A DNA stretch of 64,000 bases from NCBI GenBank assembly GCA_020638855.1, contig JACKHT010000001.1:124001-188000 (forward strand). Reading direction: 5' to 3'. Shown here one piece after another: positions 16,159-25,413 of the stretch. The notes under the pieces were generated by a model. The model had not been told where the DNA came from, did no database searches, and saw only the letters and a list, made by a program, of their open reading frames with translations. Both the position numbers and the translations under genes were made by a program. This DNA comes from Planctomycetota bacterium. GTDB taxonomy: Bacteria; Planctomycetota; UBA1135; GCA-002686595. Position 1 is the stretch's first letter, and every line of letters starts with the position of its first letter.

Positions 16159-18435
16159 ATGGCGGATTCCCCCACCACCCACCCCACCCGTATGCGGGGG
16201 GAAGCCGACAACGCCTGGGATCGGGCCCTTCCGACGCTGATCGTGCTGCCGACCTTGCTGCTGGCCGCCTTGCCGCTGCTACGTGGGACGCCCGCCACCG
16301 AGAGCGCGGGACCGGCTTGGTGGCTTTTGGCCTTTCTACCCGCTGCTTTCGTTTGGGCGCTCTCGCGCGGGGCGCGGGGCTTGGGTTGGATGGCAGCGGT
16401 CCTGTGGTTCATGGCTTTGTACACCTGGGTCGCGACGGCTTGGGCCCCGGATCCTTTCGAAGCCCAACGGGCGAGCGTGGTCATGGGCGGATCGGCGTTG
16501 GCCTTTGCGCTCGGATCTTCTTTGTCGCGGCAGGGGCGTTTTCGCGTCTGGGCTGGTTTGGCTTGGTTGCCCACCGTCCTACTGGCGACCATCGCTTGGA
16601 ATAGTTGGCAAGGATGGGCCGACAGTTGGGCGGCCGCTTTGGCTTTGCCCCTGGGCAACCGCAGCGACCTAGTCGAGTTTGCATGGCCCGGAGTGGTGGC
16701 AGCCATGTCGGTGTTCTTGACTTCGCGCAATCGGGGCCGGGCGCTGTGGCTGTTGATCACGGCCTTGGCCTTTGCACTTGGGTTTGGAGTGAGTCCCGTG
16801 TACGCCGCCGTGGTGGCTTTGCTGGTGAGTTGCGCTGTGACCCTGCTCTTCGGGCACGGTGTGGCGGCCAGTGCCCGGTTGGGACGCTTGCTGCTGGTGG
16901 CCAGCGCCCTCGCCATGGCCGCGATTGGCATCGCCCAGTGGAATGAAACGCGCACCGCTGCCGGCCCCACGGATGATGCGGAGCAGCCCAGGGAGTCCAC
17001 GTCGGCACTCGAAGCGGACCGGGCCCAGGGTCTCCAGGTACGGCTGGACCTTTGGCACTCGACCCTCGCCTTGATCGCCGACCATCCCATGCTCGGGGTC
17101 GGCCCTGGGCAGTTCTCGCGCAGCTTCCCCCCCTACCGCTCCGCCGAAGAACGCGAGCGCAGCTCGCACCAAGGCGAAGTGCAGAACCCCGTGGAAGTCG
17201 AACACGCCCACAACGATCCGCTGATGGCCCTTGCCGAGTGGGGCATTCCCCTGGGCGGATTGTGGCTCTTGGTGTGGGGCTGGGTCGCATTGAGCAGCGG
17301 CTTGGCTTTGCGAACCGGCGACTCTTCGCGAGCAGCCGCAGCGGCGGTTGCTTGGGGCTATCTGGCTTGGGGTGTTTGGAATGCGCCCCTCCTGGGCCCG
17401 GTCTACAGCCACGGCCTGGCCTGGCTCGTGGCGGGCATGGCGGTTGGACGGAGGTCGATCCCGCTCGGGCCAAGGCTGGTGCGGGGTCTGACCATCGGCA
17501 TTGCCTTGTCGGCCTTGGCTGGGTTGCCCGCGGCAGGTCGCCTCGCGGGGCATGGATATGCGCTGGCACAGGCACTCGCCCCACGGGGATCGGCCACGCC
17601 GGAAATGCGAAAGTCGGCCCTAACCCAAGCCCTCGAGTGGGAGCCCGATTCCTCACTCGCTCTCGAGATCCGCGTGCATGGCATCCCCAGCTTGGGTTTG
17701 GAACCCACCGATTCGAAGACGGCTGTGCAACTCCTCGACCGTTTGGTCCAGATTCACCCGTTCCACCGCGGATTGTGGAACGATCGCGGGGTGTGGCTCG
17801 CCCGCGAAGGTGCGCTCGAAGCCGCCCAGGAATCCTTCGAAAAGGCCCTGTCCTTGGACCCCCACTTTGGTCCCGCGCTGGTGGGCCGGGTCACGCTGCT
17901 CGAATCGGGATCCGATTTGGAAGCGCTGCGGCAGGCGCTGGTCCTTGCGCTAGCCGAAGGGGCCTGGGAACCAGCCCGGCTCCTGCCGCGTGCCTACTTC
18001 TGGCTCGGCCAAGGATTCCCCGAGTTGGCCGCGGTCTTTGCCAAGCTGCACAACCCCGAACTCGACTTCGCCGACGCCAACGTTTGCTTCCAACAATCTT
18101 TGGCCGCGGAAGCCAGCGGCGACGCCGAACCCGCCCGCATGCTGCGGGAGGCTAGCCAACAATTGTTTGGCCGCGATGCCGTGCGCAGGGCCCAATGGTC
18201 GGAAGCGGTCGTCAACTACCGGCAAGCGCTTCGACTGGCGCCCAAGGATGGGCAGGAGGCGCAGGCTCCGCTCGCCTTGCGGTTGGAGATGGCTGCGGCC
18301 TTGGCCCTCGACGGCCGAATCGAAGCGGCCCAGGACCTGCTCCAGGGCCTCTCCTGGCAAGCCCTGCCCGCGCGCAACAAAAACCACATGCCCGCTTGGA
18401 CGCGAGCGGCTCTGGAGCACTTGCTGACCCCGTGA
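16159..18435 (+). CDS. O-antigen ligase/Wzy-like membrane protein with C-terminal TPR region
   Basis: The 758-residue protein has many hydrophobic segments in its first 460 residues and a Wzy_C/O-antigen-ligase signature: DHPMLGVGPGQFSRSFPPY, then HAHNDPLMALAEWGIPLGG. Proteins with this signature ligate or polymerise surface glycans at the periplasmic face of the inner membrane. The last 290 residues are Ala/Leu-rich helices typical of TPR repeats (for example GALEAAQESFEKALSLDPHFGPAL). ATG 16159 follows ftsY by 15 nt, so it probably belongs to the ribH operon by read-through. The glycan substrate is unknown. Confidence 0.8.
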   Translation: MADSPTTHPTRMRGEADNAWDRALPTLIVLPTLLLAALPLLRGTPATESAGPAWWLLAFLPAAFVWALSRGARGLGWMAAVLWFMALYTWVATAWAPDPFEAQRASVVMGGSALAFALGSSLSRQGRFRVWAGLAWLPTVLLATIAWNSWQGWADSWAAALALPLGNRSDLVEFAWPGVVAAMSVFLTSRNRGRALWLLITALAFALGFGVSPVYAAVVALLVSCAVTLLFGHGVAASARLGRLLLVASALAMAAIGIAQWNETRTAAGPTDDAEQPRESTSALEADRAQGLQVRLDLWHSTLALIADHPMLGVGPGQFSRSFPPYRSAEERERSSHQGEVQNPVEVEHAHNDPLMALAEWGIPLGGLWLLVWGWVALSSGLALRTGDSSRAAAAAVAWGYLAWGVWNAPLLGPVYSHGLAWLVAGMAVGRRSIPLGPRLVRGLTIGIALSALAGLPAAGRLAGHGYALAQALAPRGSATPEMRKSALTQALEWEPDSSLALEIRVHGIPSLGLEPTDSKTAVQLLDRLVQIHPFHRGLWNDRGVWLAREGALEAAQESFEKALSLDPHFGPALVGRVTLLESGSDLEALRQALVLALAEGAWEPARLLPRAYFWLGQGFPELAAVFAKLHNPELDFADANVCFQQSLAAEASGDAEPARMLREASQQLFGRDAVRRAQWSEAVVNYRQALRLAPKDGQEAQAPLALRLEMAAALALDGRIEAAQDLLQGLSWQALPARNKNHMPAWTRAALEHLLTP

Positions 18436-18538
18436 TAGCCCTGGATGGCCTCGGTTTGTCCCGGGATGGACCCGGCTACCCAAGAAATACAAAGAACCCC
18501 CACAGGAAGGGGGCCCGGAACGTAGGGGAGGCTGGACC

Positions 18539-19327
18539 ATGGACTACTCCCGACGGTCGGTCGGCCACCCCCAGTTCCCCATTCCTATGACCCCCATGAC
18601 GCAATCGAACCAGCCCTCCGCGGGCCCCTCCTCCCAGACGCGCAGTGTGCTGGTGGTCGAAGACGAAAAGGCCCTGGCCATGGGCATCGAGGATGCCCTG
18701 GGCCACGCCGGCTTCCAGGTCGAGACGGTGCACGACGGGCAAGTGGCGATCGACCGCATCCGCGCCAACCCGCCCGACTTGATCGTGTTGGACTTGATGC
18801 TACCCAGCGTCAACGGCATCGACGTGCTGCGTACGGTGCGCAAGGATGGTACGCGCTCGCGCGTCGTGATCTTGACCGCCATGGCGACCGAGGAGGACCT
18901 GATCCGAGGTCTGGAAGCCGGTGCGGACGATTACATGAAGAAGCCCTTCTCGCCGCGTGAATTGGTGGCCAGGGTGGAAGCGCAATTCCGGCGCGAGCTG
19001 ATGGACAACCGTCCCGCCGACGTCCTCGACTTGCCGGAAGACATCAAGGTCGACCTTTCTCGCTTGGAGGTCCACCGCGATGGGCAAATCGTCCCCCTGA
19101 CCCCGCGCGAAGCCGACATTTTGGCCTACTTGATCCAACACCGCGACCGCGTGGTCACCCGCGAAGACCTGCTGCTCGACGTTTGGCACTACAAGAGCGC
19201 CAACATCGAAACGCGTACCGTGGACATCCACATCGTAGGCCTGCGACGCAAGGTCGAGCCCGATCCGGCCAACCCCACCCTGATTCAGACCGTCCGGGGT
19301 AAGGGTTACCGCTGGTACGACAACTAG
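18539..19327 (+). CDS. OmpR-family response regulator
   Basis: The 262 residues contain a receiver domain (about 32-150) with the acidic pair in VVEDE, the phosphoacceptor Asp85 in VLDLMLP, Thr in LTAMA and Lys in KKPFSP. A winged-helix DNA-binding domain follows (about 165-262), with the typical LTPREADILAYL and ETRTVDIHIVGLRRKVE segments. ATG 18539 is supported by GGGGAGG seven bases upstream. The N-terminal 30 residues before the receiver are Pro/Ser-rich. The partner histidine kinase follows after 93 nt, so the two form a two-component system; target genes are not apparent. Confidence 0.92.
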   Translation: MDYSRRSVGHPQFPIPMTPMTQSNQPSAGPSSQTRSVLVVEDEKALAMGIEDALGHAGFQVETVHDGQVAIDRIRANPPDLIVLDLMLPSVNGIDVLRTVRKDGTRSRVVILTAMATEEDLIRGLEAGADDYMKKPFSPRELVARVEAQFRRELMDNRPADVLDLPEDIKVDLSRLEVHRDGQIVPLTPREADILAYLIQHRDRVVTREDLLLDVWHYKSANIETRTVDIHIVGLRRKVEPDPANPTLIQTVRGKGYRWYDN

Positions 19328-19379
19328 GCCCGTCCCCTAGCGGATCACCGAGCGGCCTGCGCATCGGTTTCCAAGTTCC

Positions 19380-19401
19380 GGCTCCTAGCTCGCTAGGGGC
19401 C
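19380..19401. terminator. hairpin between response regulator and kinase genes
   Basis: A 10-bp palindromic stem with one G-U pair (19380-19389 with 19392-19401) and a 2-nt centre lies 8 nt upstream of a -10-like box for the kinase. It could attenuate read-through or bind a protein dimer. Confidence 0.4.
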
Positions 19402-19408
19402 GTTTGCC

Positions 19409-19414
19409 TAAGGT
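19409..19414 (+). promoter_or_regulatory. -10-like hexamer directly upstream of the kinase gene
   Basis: TAAGGT ends 6 nt before ATG 19421. No SD sequence is present. It has the same geometry as several other starts in the window; the -35 is not convincing. Confidence 0.3.
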
Positions 19415-19420
19415 GAGCCC

Positions 19421-21289
19421 ATGCCGTCCGCCCTGCACCGAGGCCTACGGGGCCTGCGAAGCCCGCGCGTGGCGGTCTTGCTCTACGCCGTGCTGGTGTT
19501 GTTGCCCGCAGCCGTGTTTGGAGCCCTACTCTGGGATGAGCTGCGCGGCGACCACCAACGCACCCTGCTCGAGGCCCCCAAGGAAGTGCGCGATGCCACC
19601 AGTCGCCTGGGCAGCGAGGTCAAGCGGCGACTGCAGACCCTGCTTACGGAAGAACGGGCGCGCCCCTTCGTGCAATACGCCGACTCGATCCTTGTCCCCC
19701 AAGGCGGTGCTCCCGCGGTGGAAGTCCAGAGCCCCCTACGGGCGGCCCCCCGGCCCGCGGGGATCCAGGGTTGGTTCCAGTTCGACAGCGCCGAAGGCTA
19801 CGAGGCCAGCATCCAAATCTTCCGAGGCTCGCAACCCGGAGCCAGCGAACCCAGCGACGCGAGCCTGCGCGAATGGCTGCAAGTCGAAGCCGTGGAATAC
19901 GCGAGCACTCGCTACTTTTCCCACGACCAAGCGCTCGAAATGCTGCTCGAGCAAGAGGCGTTTTGGATCCAGGGCAACCAGCGGGTCACCGAGGACATGG
20001 GCGCCATCGCCTACTTCACCCATCAAGGCTCCCATGGTGGTTGCGCCCTAAGCGAAGTACTCGACTTCATCCGACCGCTGGTTGGATCCTCCCATCGAGT
20101 GTTGCAGGAGTTCGGGTTGCATTTGATTCCTGGCCCCGATGGACGTCCCACGCTCTTCGCGCTGCGCTACGTGATGATCCCGCACTTCTCGAGCGCGGAC
20201 ATGGTCACCATGGGACTCCCCCTGTGCCTAGACGCTCTCTCCAGCAACCAACACTGGGTCCAGGGATTTTGGCTGGACCCCACTTGGTTGGACCAAGGCA
20301 TGCCCGGAGAAGTGGCCGAAACGGTACTGGCCGATCGGCAGCACCTCTTTTCGGGCCCTCCACCTGAGGGCGACCCCTCGGAGTGGGTCCAGGGCGAAGT
20401 CAACCTGCTCGAGGGAGTCGAGCTGGTCCGACGCGAAGCCCCCCCTCAATTCGGCCGCTTGGTGGTGGCCGTCAACGTGGCCGAAATCTCGAAGCGCTAC
20501 CGCACCCAGAGTTTTTGGTTCGCGGGTCTGTCGACGATTATGTTGGTGTCCTGCATCCTGGGGCTGCGGCTCTTGCTGGTCCGCATCCGGTTGTCGTCGG
20601 AAAATGCGCGCCGCTCGGAGAACTTCGTGGCGGCGGTCACCCATGAGCTCCGCACCCCCATTTCGGTGGTCAAACTCTACGGGGAAATGCTGCGCGATGA
20701 CTGGGTCCAGGATCCGCAGAAACGGCAGGACTATGCGGGACGAATCGTCGACGAGTCCAACCGCTTGGCACTCTTGATCGACCGGGTGCTCGACAAGCGC
20801 CGCCTTGAAGGCAAGCTCTCGGACCTAGCACGAGGCGATTTGAATCAGGAGCTGCGCGACCAAGCGGAGATCTTGGGGATCCTCGATGCCACCGACATCC
20901 AGTGGGAGCTGGCGCCCGATCTCCCGAAGGCGTTGTTCACGGTGGAAGGGGTCCATACGGTCCTTTCCAACCTGATTGAGAATGCGCGCAAATACGCGCC
21001 GGTGGACGCGGACCACCCCGAGCCCATCGTCATCCGAACCCTCCTGGGCAAACGCTCACGGATTTGGCTCGAAGTAGCAGACCGAGGCAAGGGGATCCCA
21101 GCGCGTGAACGGGGCAAGGTGTTGGAGGCCTTCTACCGAATCGGCGACGAGGCGACGCGCTCGAAGCCGGGCACGGGCCTGGGATTGCACCTTTGCGCCC
21201 AATCGATGCGCGCCCAACGCGGCGCCATCCAAATCCTCGACCGCCCGGGCGGGGGGACCATCCTGCGGGCAATCTTCCGCAGGGCTTGA
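19421..21289 (+). CDS. sensor histidine kinase
   Basis: The 622-residue membrane kinase has an N-terminal helix (about 14-38), a large periplasmic sensor region of about 320 residues, and a second helix around 370-390. The dimerisation/phosphoacceptor domain follows, with His408 in AVTHELRTPIS. The HATPase domain carries the N box (LIENARKYAP), G1 (DRGKGIP), F box (VLEAFYRIGDE) and G2 (GTGLGLHL). It pairs with the upstream OmpR-type regulator. The sensor region has no motif I recognise, so the signal is unknown. The gene ends at a hairpin before a convergent gene. Confidence 0.92.
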   Translation: MPSALHRGLRGLRSPRVAVLLYAVLVLLPAAVFGALLWDELRGDHQRTLLEAPKEVRDATSRLGSEVKRRLQTLLTEERARPFVQYADSILVPQGGAPAVEVQSPLRAAPRPAGIQGWFQFDSAEGYEASIQIFRGSQPGASEPSDASLREWLQVEAVEYASTRYFSHDQALEMLLEQEAFWIQGNQRVTEDMGAIAYFTHQGSHGGCALSEVLDFIRPLVGSSHRVLQEFGLHLIPGPDGRPTLFALRYVMIPHFSSADMVTMGLPLCLDALSSNQHWVQGFWLDPTWLDQGMPGEVAETVLADRQHLFSGPPPEGDPSEWVQGEVNLLEGVELVRREAPPQFGRLVVAVNVAEISKRYRTQSFWFAGLSTIMLVSCILGLRLLLVRIRLSSENARRSENFVAAVTHELRTPISVVKLYGEMLRDDWVQDPQKRQDYAGRIVDESNRLALLIDRVLDKRRLEGKLSDLARGDLNQELRDQAEILGILDATDIQWELAPDLPKALFTVEGVHTVLSNLIENARKYAPVDADHPEPIVIRTLLGKRSRIWLEVADRGKGIPARERGKVLEAFYRIGDEATRSKPGTGLGLHLCAQSMRAQRGAIQILDRPGGGTILRAIFRRA

Positions 21290-21303
21290 GCGCCAAACAA
21301 AGA

Positions 21304-21329
21304 GCGGAGCGATCCGAAGATCGCCCCGC
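21304..21329. terminator. terminator hairpin between kinase and PpiD-like genes
   Basis: The stem is GCGG (21304-21307), one mismatch, GCGATC, loop CGAA, GATCGC, CCGC (to 21329). It lies between two convergent genes and probably serves both. Confidence 0.6.
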
Positions 21330-21379
21330 CCAAAGTTGTCTCGCGCCGCGAGCGGGCGCAGGATCCTATCAGAAGCCGA

Positions 21380-23302
21380 TCAGGCCCCGGGCTTGGACTC
21401 TTCGCGCTTTTTGGCCTGGTCCCAGCTCTTGAGCCATAGCCCAAAGTGCTGCTTGAAGGTTTCGCTCGTGGGTTGGAAGGCCTCCTCCTCGAACTTGGCC
21501 ATGTTCTCCTGGGACACCTGCGAGCGCATCGTGAACAGGTCCTTGGCTTTGAGCTCAGACAGTTCGGGTGCGCGCTTGTCCGCCAAGCGAATCAGGTAGT
21601 AGGTATCGTCGAAGAAGGACTTTGTCGGCGCGGCGAGGCCGCCCTTTTCCATCGAGTAGGGACCCCTTTGGAAGCGCAGGAACCGATCGAGGTTGGTTTC
21701 GTCCTCGGGATTGGCTGCGGCCGACTTGCCCTGGGCTAGGTAGGGTCGTTCCAAGATGGTCAACCCGGCTTGGTCGACGGCCTGGGCAAAGGCCTCGGCA
21801 TCGACCACCACGGGAGGCTTGGGTTGGTTGGGCTCGGCGTTCTCATCGACGGGTGCGAACCCGTCGTAGATCGCTTGGAGTTTCTCTTGGCTCAATTCCG
21901 ATGCGCGTGCAGTCGCCCATTTCTCGGCGACGGCATCGCGGATCTCGGCAAACGGGGGCTCCTCGCGGCGCAACTTCTTCGCCAGGCGCGCGACCGAAAG
22001 CGCGTGCTCGGTCACGCTCGGACGAGCGCTGTAACCACCCTCGGGCAGCATGCCCAACTGGTTCTCCAGCGGAATCCCGCCCCAATCGGGGTGCTCACGA
22101 ATCTCCAAGCGAGTGAGCAGCGTTTCCGGGGTCGCAAAATTCAAACCCAAAGCCTTGGCTTCGACCGCGAAGTTGGGCACAGGCAAGGTGGCATCTCCGG
22201 CTGCCTTCTGTGCCCGATCACGCACGTCTTGGGTGAATTGCGTCAGCGCTTGGAAGAGGCGAGCTTCGTTCGCCACTTGGTCTTGGATTTCGTCCAACGG
22301 GATGTAGAGCGTGGGCGGCGTGGTGCCCTCCTCGGGGGCATCCTCCACGGGTTTCTTGAAGCGCACCGTGGTGTTCAGACGGTAGTACTCCTGGGTCTTC
22401 GCCTCTTGGTCCCAGTCGGCGGGTAGCGGATAGGCCGCCATCAATGCGGTGCTATCGAACGAACCGTCCAACGGGATCCAGGCCACTTCGGGCTGCAGTT
22501 TCTCCTCGGTAAAGAGCTGCATCTGCTCGCCCATGGGCCGAGCGTGGTACCAGTCCAGCAAAACGTCATCGCTGGGCACCTCGGCCTTGGCCTGGTCGAG
22601 CATGGCGGCTGCGGTGGCTTCGACCACTTGGAGTTGGAACTCTGGGTTGGCCTCTTGCCAGCGCTTGGCGACCACATCGGGGTCCGGGGCGACCAGCACC
22701 ATCGTCTGCAACAACGAGCGGAACTTGTTGATGCGCAGGCCGCGGCGGATGTCTTGCTCCAGCTCGGCCACAGTCATGCGATAGCGCGTCGCTGCGGCGC
22801 GCATTTGGTCACCCGTCCAGCCCATGCCGCGGAGCCGTTTCTTGAATTCCGCGTCGGAGATCTCGATGCCGGCCTTGGCCGCCATGTGCTCGAGGATCAG
22901 CGCCAGGGCGGCGTCCTCCTCTTCGATGCGAACGCTGTTGCCGTCGGAGTTGATCGGACGGTAGAACCCCAGGTAGGCCAGGGTGTTCGTCATCTGCATG
23001 GTGCTGACGAAGTCGGAAGAACGCACCTCGTGGGCTTCGCCACCGGGCTCGGTCCACTTCATGACGATTTCGTCGGCAGGGGATGCCCCGCCACCAACGA
23101 CGCTGGTGAAGAGCCCACCCACGGTGAAGATCACCAGGACGAACAGCATCAGGCCCAGCATCATGAGGTAGTAGAGGCGGCTCTTCTCCTTGGGGACGAC
23201 GATCAGGTCGTCCTCATGGCCCGCAGCGGCCACGTGGACCTCGGGGTCATGCACCTTGGAGGAACCGTGAGCGTGGGATTTGGATTTGTCGTGATGGGCC
23301 AT
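21380..23302 (-). CDS. PpiD/SurA-like membrane-anchored periplasmic folding factor
   Basis: The 640-residue protein has a His/Lys-rich cytosolic start, one membrane segment at about 46-70 (YLMMLGLMLFVLVIFTVGG), and a long Glu/Ala-rich periplasmic part. The region after the anchor contains SurA/PpiD N-domain-like helices (ALALILEHMAAKAGIEISDAEFKKRL). The anchor plus SurA_N layout is that of PpiD, which helps fold proteins leaving the Sec translocon. No clear parvulin catalytic core is seen, so it may be a chaperone only. It lies downstream of scpB on the same strand but behind a 211-nt gap with its own promoter candidate. Confidence 0.65.
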   Translation of the reverse strand: MAHHDKSKSHAHGSSKVHDPEVHVAAAGHEDDLIVVPKEKSRLYYLMMLGLMLFVLVIFTVGGLFTSVVGGGASPADEIVMKWTEPGGEAHEVRSSDFVSTMQMTNTLAYLGFYRPINSDGNSVRIEEEDAALALILEHMAAKAGIEISDAEFKKRLRGMGWTGDQMRAAATRYRMTVAELEQDIRRGLRINKFRSLLQTMVLVAPDPDVVAKRWQEANPEFQLQVVEATAAAMLDQAKAEVPSDDVLLDWYHARPMGEQMQLFTEEKLQPEVAWIPLDGSFDSTALMAAYPLPADWDQEAKTQEYYRLNTTVRFKKPVEDAPEEGTTPPTLYIPLDEIQDQVANEARLFQALTQFTQDVRDRAQKAAGDATLPVPNFAVEAKALGLNFATPETLLTRLEIREHPDWGGIPLENQLGMLPEGGYSARPSVTEHALSVARLAKKLRREEPPFAEIRDAVAEKWATARASELSQEKLQAIYDGFAPVDENAEPNQPKPPVVVDAEAFAQAVDQAGLTILERPYLAQGKSAAANPEDETNLDRFLRFQRGPYSMEKGGLAAPTKSFFDDTYYLIRLADKRAPELSELKAKDLFTMRSQVSQENMAKFEEEAFQPTSETFKQHFGLWLKSWDQAKKREESKPGA

Positions 23303-23348
23303 TGGCTGGCGTTATCGGGCGCAGAGGGGGTGCGTGAATGGGCCCAAG

Positions 23349-23378
23349 AGTTTACGTCGCGGGCCGAGAGGTTCGCAA
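23349..23378 (-). promoter_or_regulatory. candidate promoter for the PpiD-like gene
   Basis: On the minus strand TTGCGA and TAAACT (4/6 each) are separated by 18 nt, about 46 nt upstream of the start codon. The match is weak but well placed in an otherwise empty gap. Confidence 0.35.
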
Positions 23379-23513
23379 CCCGAGCCGGCCTTTCAGGGCC
23401 CCTGGGGCCCGGATACCGCACGGAAGTCCCCGAAAGGAGCTAGGAGTCCCGCTCCGGGCCCCAAGTCGCGGGACGCCCGGAGGCCAAAGCAAGGCCCCAG
23501 CTAGGAACCGCGC

Positions 23514-24302
23514 TCAGTCCTGCGCCAATTCGGCGTCCCGGGGCAGGTCGGAAACGCCTTGAAGGCCAAAGCGGTCGAGGAAGTCCTTGGTGGTCGCATA
23601 CTGCAGGGGATTCCCGGGTACATCCGCCCGGCCTGCCACTTTGATCAACCCCCGATCCACCAGACTGCGCAAGATGGGACCGGCTTGGACTCCGCGGATG
23701 GCTTCGATCTCGGCCTTGGTGACCGGTTGGCGGTAGGCCACGACGGCCAAGGTCTCGAGGGCCGCTGCGCTGACGCGTTCGACGGTCGGGCCGGAGAGCA
23801 AGCGCTCGACCACCGGCCCCAACTCGGGCAGGGTCATGAGGGCGAAGCCCCCTTTGATCGAACGCACTTGGAGCGGCAGATCGGCCGCTTCCAGGCGGTT
23901 GGCCAGGGCGGCTAGGGCGTCCTTAACGCGGCCCCGGCGGGGGCGCAGGAGCAGGCTGGTCAGCTTACCCAGGGTCAGGGGCTCGACCGAGGCGAACAGC
24001 AAGGCGGCCACCTCGCGGACCAACTCTTCGTCGGTGAGTTCTTCCCCGGGGCCTAGGCTGCTCGAAGACTCATCCTCGCTCTCATCGTCTTCGGCTGGGC
24101 TGGATTCCGCCTGATGGGTTTCCGCCTGATGGGTTTCGGACTGATGGATTCCGGACTGCGAGGAATCGGTAGCGTCCTCGCCCGCGGGGAGCTCGCCTTG
24201 AGCCTCCGCCCCGTCTCCATCGTCCTGGGGGTTGGAGCTGGTGTCATCCGACGCGGTGGCTTGAGCCGCCTCGTCCCAGGTTTCGTGGTCCCCCATTTGC
24301 AT
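23514..24302 (-). CDS. scpB: segregation and condensation protein B with acidic N-terminal extension
   Basis: ScpB is a winged-helix subunit of the bacterial Smc-ScpAB condensin. The conserved part (about residues 90-262) has the two winged-helix blocks, including VREVAALLFASVEPLTLGKL, ALETLAVVAYRQPVTKAEIEAIRG and DRGLIKVAGRADVPGNPLQYATT. The first 85 residues are strongly acidic and Ser/Thr/Gln-rich, with an imperfect SETHQAETHQAES repeat; normal ScpB lacks this. scpA is not in the window. It lies 85 nt downstream of the parvulin lipoprotein gene, so it may be read from the pseudopilin operon. ATG 24302 and 24296 are both possible starts. Confidence 0.88.
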   Translation of the reverse strand: MQMGDHETWDEAAQATASDDTSSNPQDDGDGAEAQGELPAGEDATDSSQSGIHQSETHQAETHQAESSPAEDDESEDESSSSLGPGEELTDEELVREVAALLFASVEPLTLGKLTSLLLRPRRGRVKDALAALANRLEAADLPLQVRSIKGGFALMTLPELGPVVERLLSGPTVERVSAAALETLAVVAYRQPVTKAEIEAIRGVQAGPILRSLVDRGLIKVAGRADVPGNPLQYATTKDFLDRFGLQGVSDLPRDAELAQD

Positions 24303-24387
24303 GGCTTCAGCATCCCTTGGATGACCCGGCGGATCAAGCCTGCCCAGGATTCTTGGCCGCTTTCTGGGACCTAGGTGCCCCCACGCG

Positions 24388-25413
24388 CTACTTGGCCGGC
24401 CTGCTCAGCATGTGCAAGAGCGGCCGGGTGTCCACCTCGTAGCGTGCCAGCGCCATGGCCTGCCATTGGACGAACTCCAGATCTTCGATGCCCCGCGTGG
24501 CGAGGGATTGCTCCACCAAGGGCCCAAGCCGGCTCCAAGCCCCCCCGGCTCCCTCGCGGAACGCATCGGCCTGGAGGAACAAAAACCGGCCCTCCTCCTT
24601 CAGAGGTCCGCCGACTTCCCCGATCGGGGTGGCGAACGCGAGTCGAGCGATGGGAGCCATCGAGCGCACGATGGGCGGGATCCAGCCCCCTTGCTCCGCG
24701 GAAGGGTCGCTTGAGTATTGCTTGGCGAGTTCGGCGAAGCTCTTGCCGCTGGCGAGTCCGGCTTCGACGAGATCCGCCGTTTTGCGATCGGGAGCCACGA
24801 TCAAGCGGGCTTCGATCGCATCGCTTTCCAAAGCAAAAGCGCGCACGCAGCGGGCGGCCAAGAGGTCCAAGCGACGCCGATTCGCCATGGCAGCCAAGTA
24901 GGACTCCGGGTCGAGGCCCAGTCGGCTTTGGATGAAGGACTCGCGCGTGGCGCCGGGGTCGGATTGGGCAACCTGGGCGTCGAAGTCGCCCAGGGTCGCT
25001 GCCCAATCTTCCGCCACGAGGCCCGGATCCAAACGGACACCGAAGCGCAAGGCCTCGGCCTGGACCAGTTTGTCCAACACCAGTCGATCGAGCACTTCAC
25101 GGGCCTGCGAGCTGTCGCGGAACAGCCAAGCCTGGACGAGGTCCTGCAGGTAAATCGCTTGGCCCGCTGCGCGGGCGATCAGCGCGTTGTCCTCCTCGGA
25201 CGACGGACTCGCAGCCTTGGTTTCGGAAGCGGCTGGTTCGGCGCCCGCCGAAGGCGCGCCGGCCACAGGCTCGTTGGCGAAGTGCGCGCGGGTGGCTTCC
25301 AGCGAAGGCTTGGGTCGGACCGGATCCGACTGACAACCCAGCAAGCTCGCCAGGCCGCCCAAGCCGAGGAGCACCGTTTGGGCTCGATCCAAAGCGAACA
25401 ACCCCTTGCCCAT
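24388..25413 (-). CDS. parvulin-type peptidyl-prolyl isomerase lipoprotein
   Basis: The 341-residue protein has a lipoprotein signal (LGGLASLLGC) and an Ala/Ser/Glu-rich linker. SurA/PrsA-like helices follow (VLDRLVLDKLVQAEALRFGV), then a parvulin-like domain: SGKSFAELAKQYSSDPSAEQGGWIPP is the classic parvulin motif. It probably assists protein folding in the periplasm. The start is set at ATG 25413, which shares its last base with the TGA of the upstream gene (TGATG), although the frame is open to 25581. Its position at the end of the pseudopilin operon suggests it helps fold operon products; that is inference. Confidence 0.8.
   Translation of the reverse strand: MGKGLFALDRAQTVLLGLGGLASLLGCQSDPVRPKPSLEATRAHFANEPVAGAPSAGAEPAASETKAASPSSEEDNALIARAAGQAIYLQDLVQAWLFRDSSQAREVLDRLVLDKLVQAEALRFGVRLDPGLVAEDWAATLGDFDAQVAQSDPGATRESFIQSRLGLDPESYLAAMANRRRLDLLAARCVRAFALESDAIEARLIVAPDRKTADLVEAGLASGKSFAELAKQYSSDPSAEQGGWIPPIVRSMAPIARLAFATPIGEVGGPLKEEGRFLFLQADAFREGAGGAWSRLGPLVEQSLATRGIEDLEFVQWQAMALARYEVDTRPLLHMLSRPAK

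Noticed and set aside
24090..24180. Short tandem-like repeat in scpB as a CRISPR or DNA repeat element
   Set aside because: The repeat is short, imperfect and in frame with an acidic protein tail, so it is a coding repeat.
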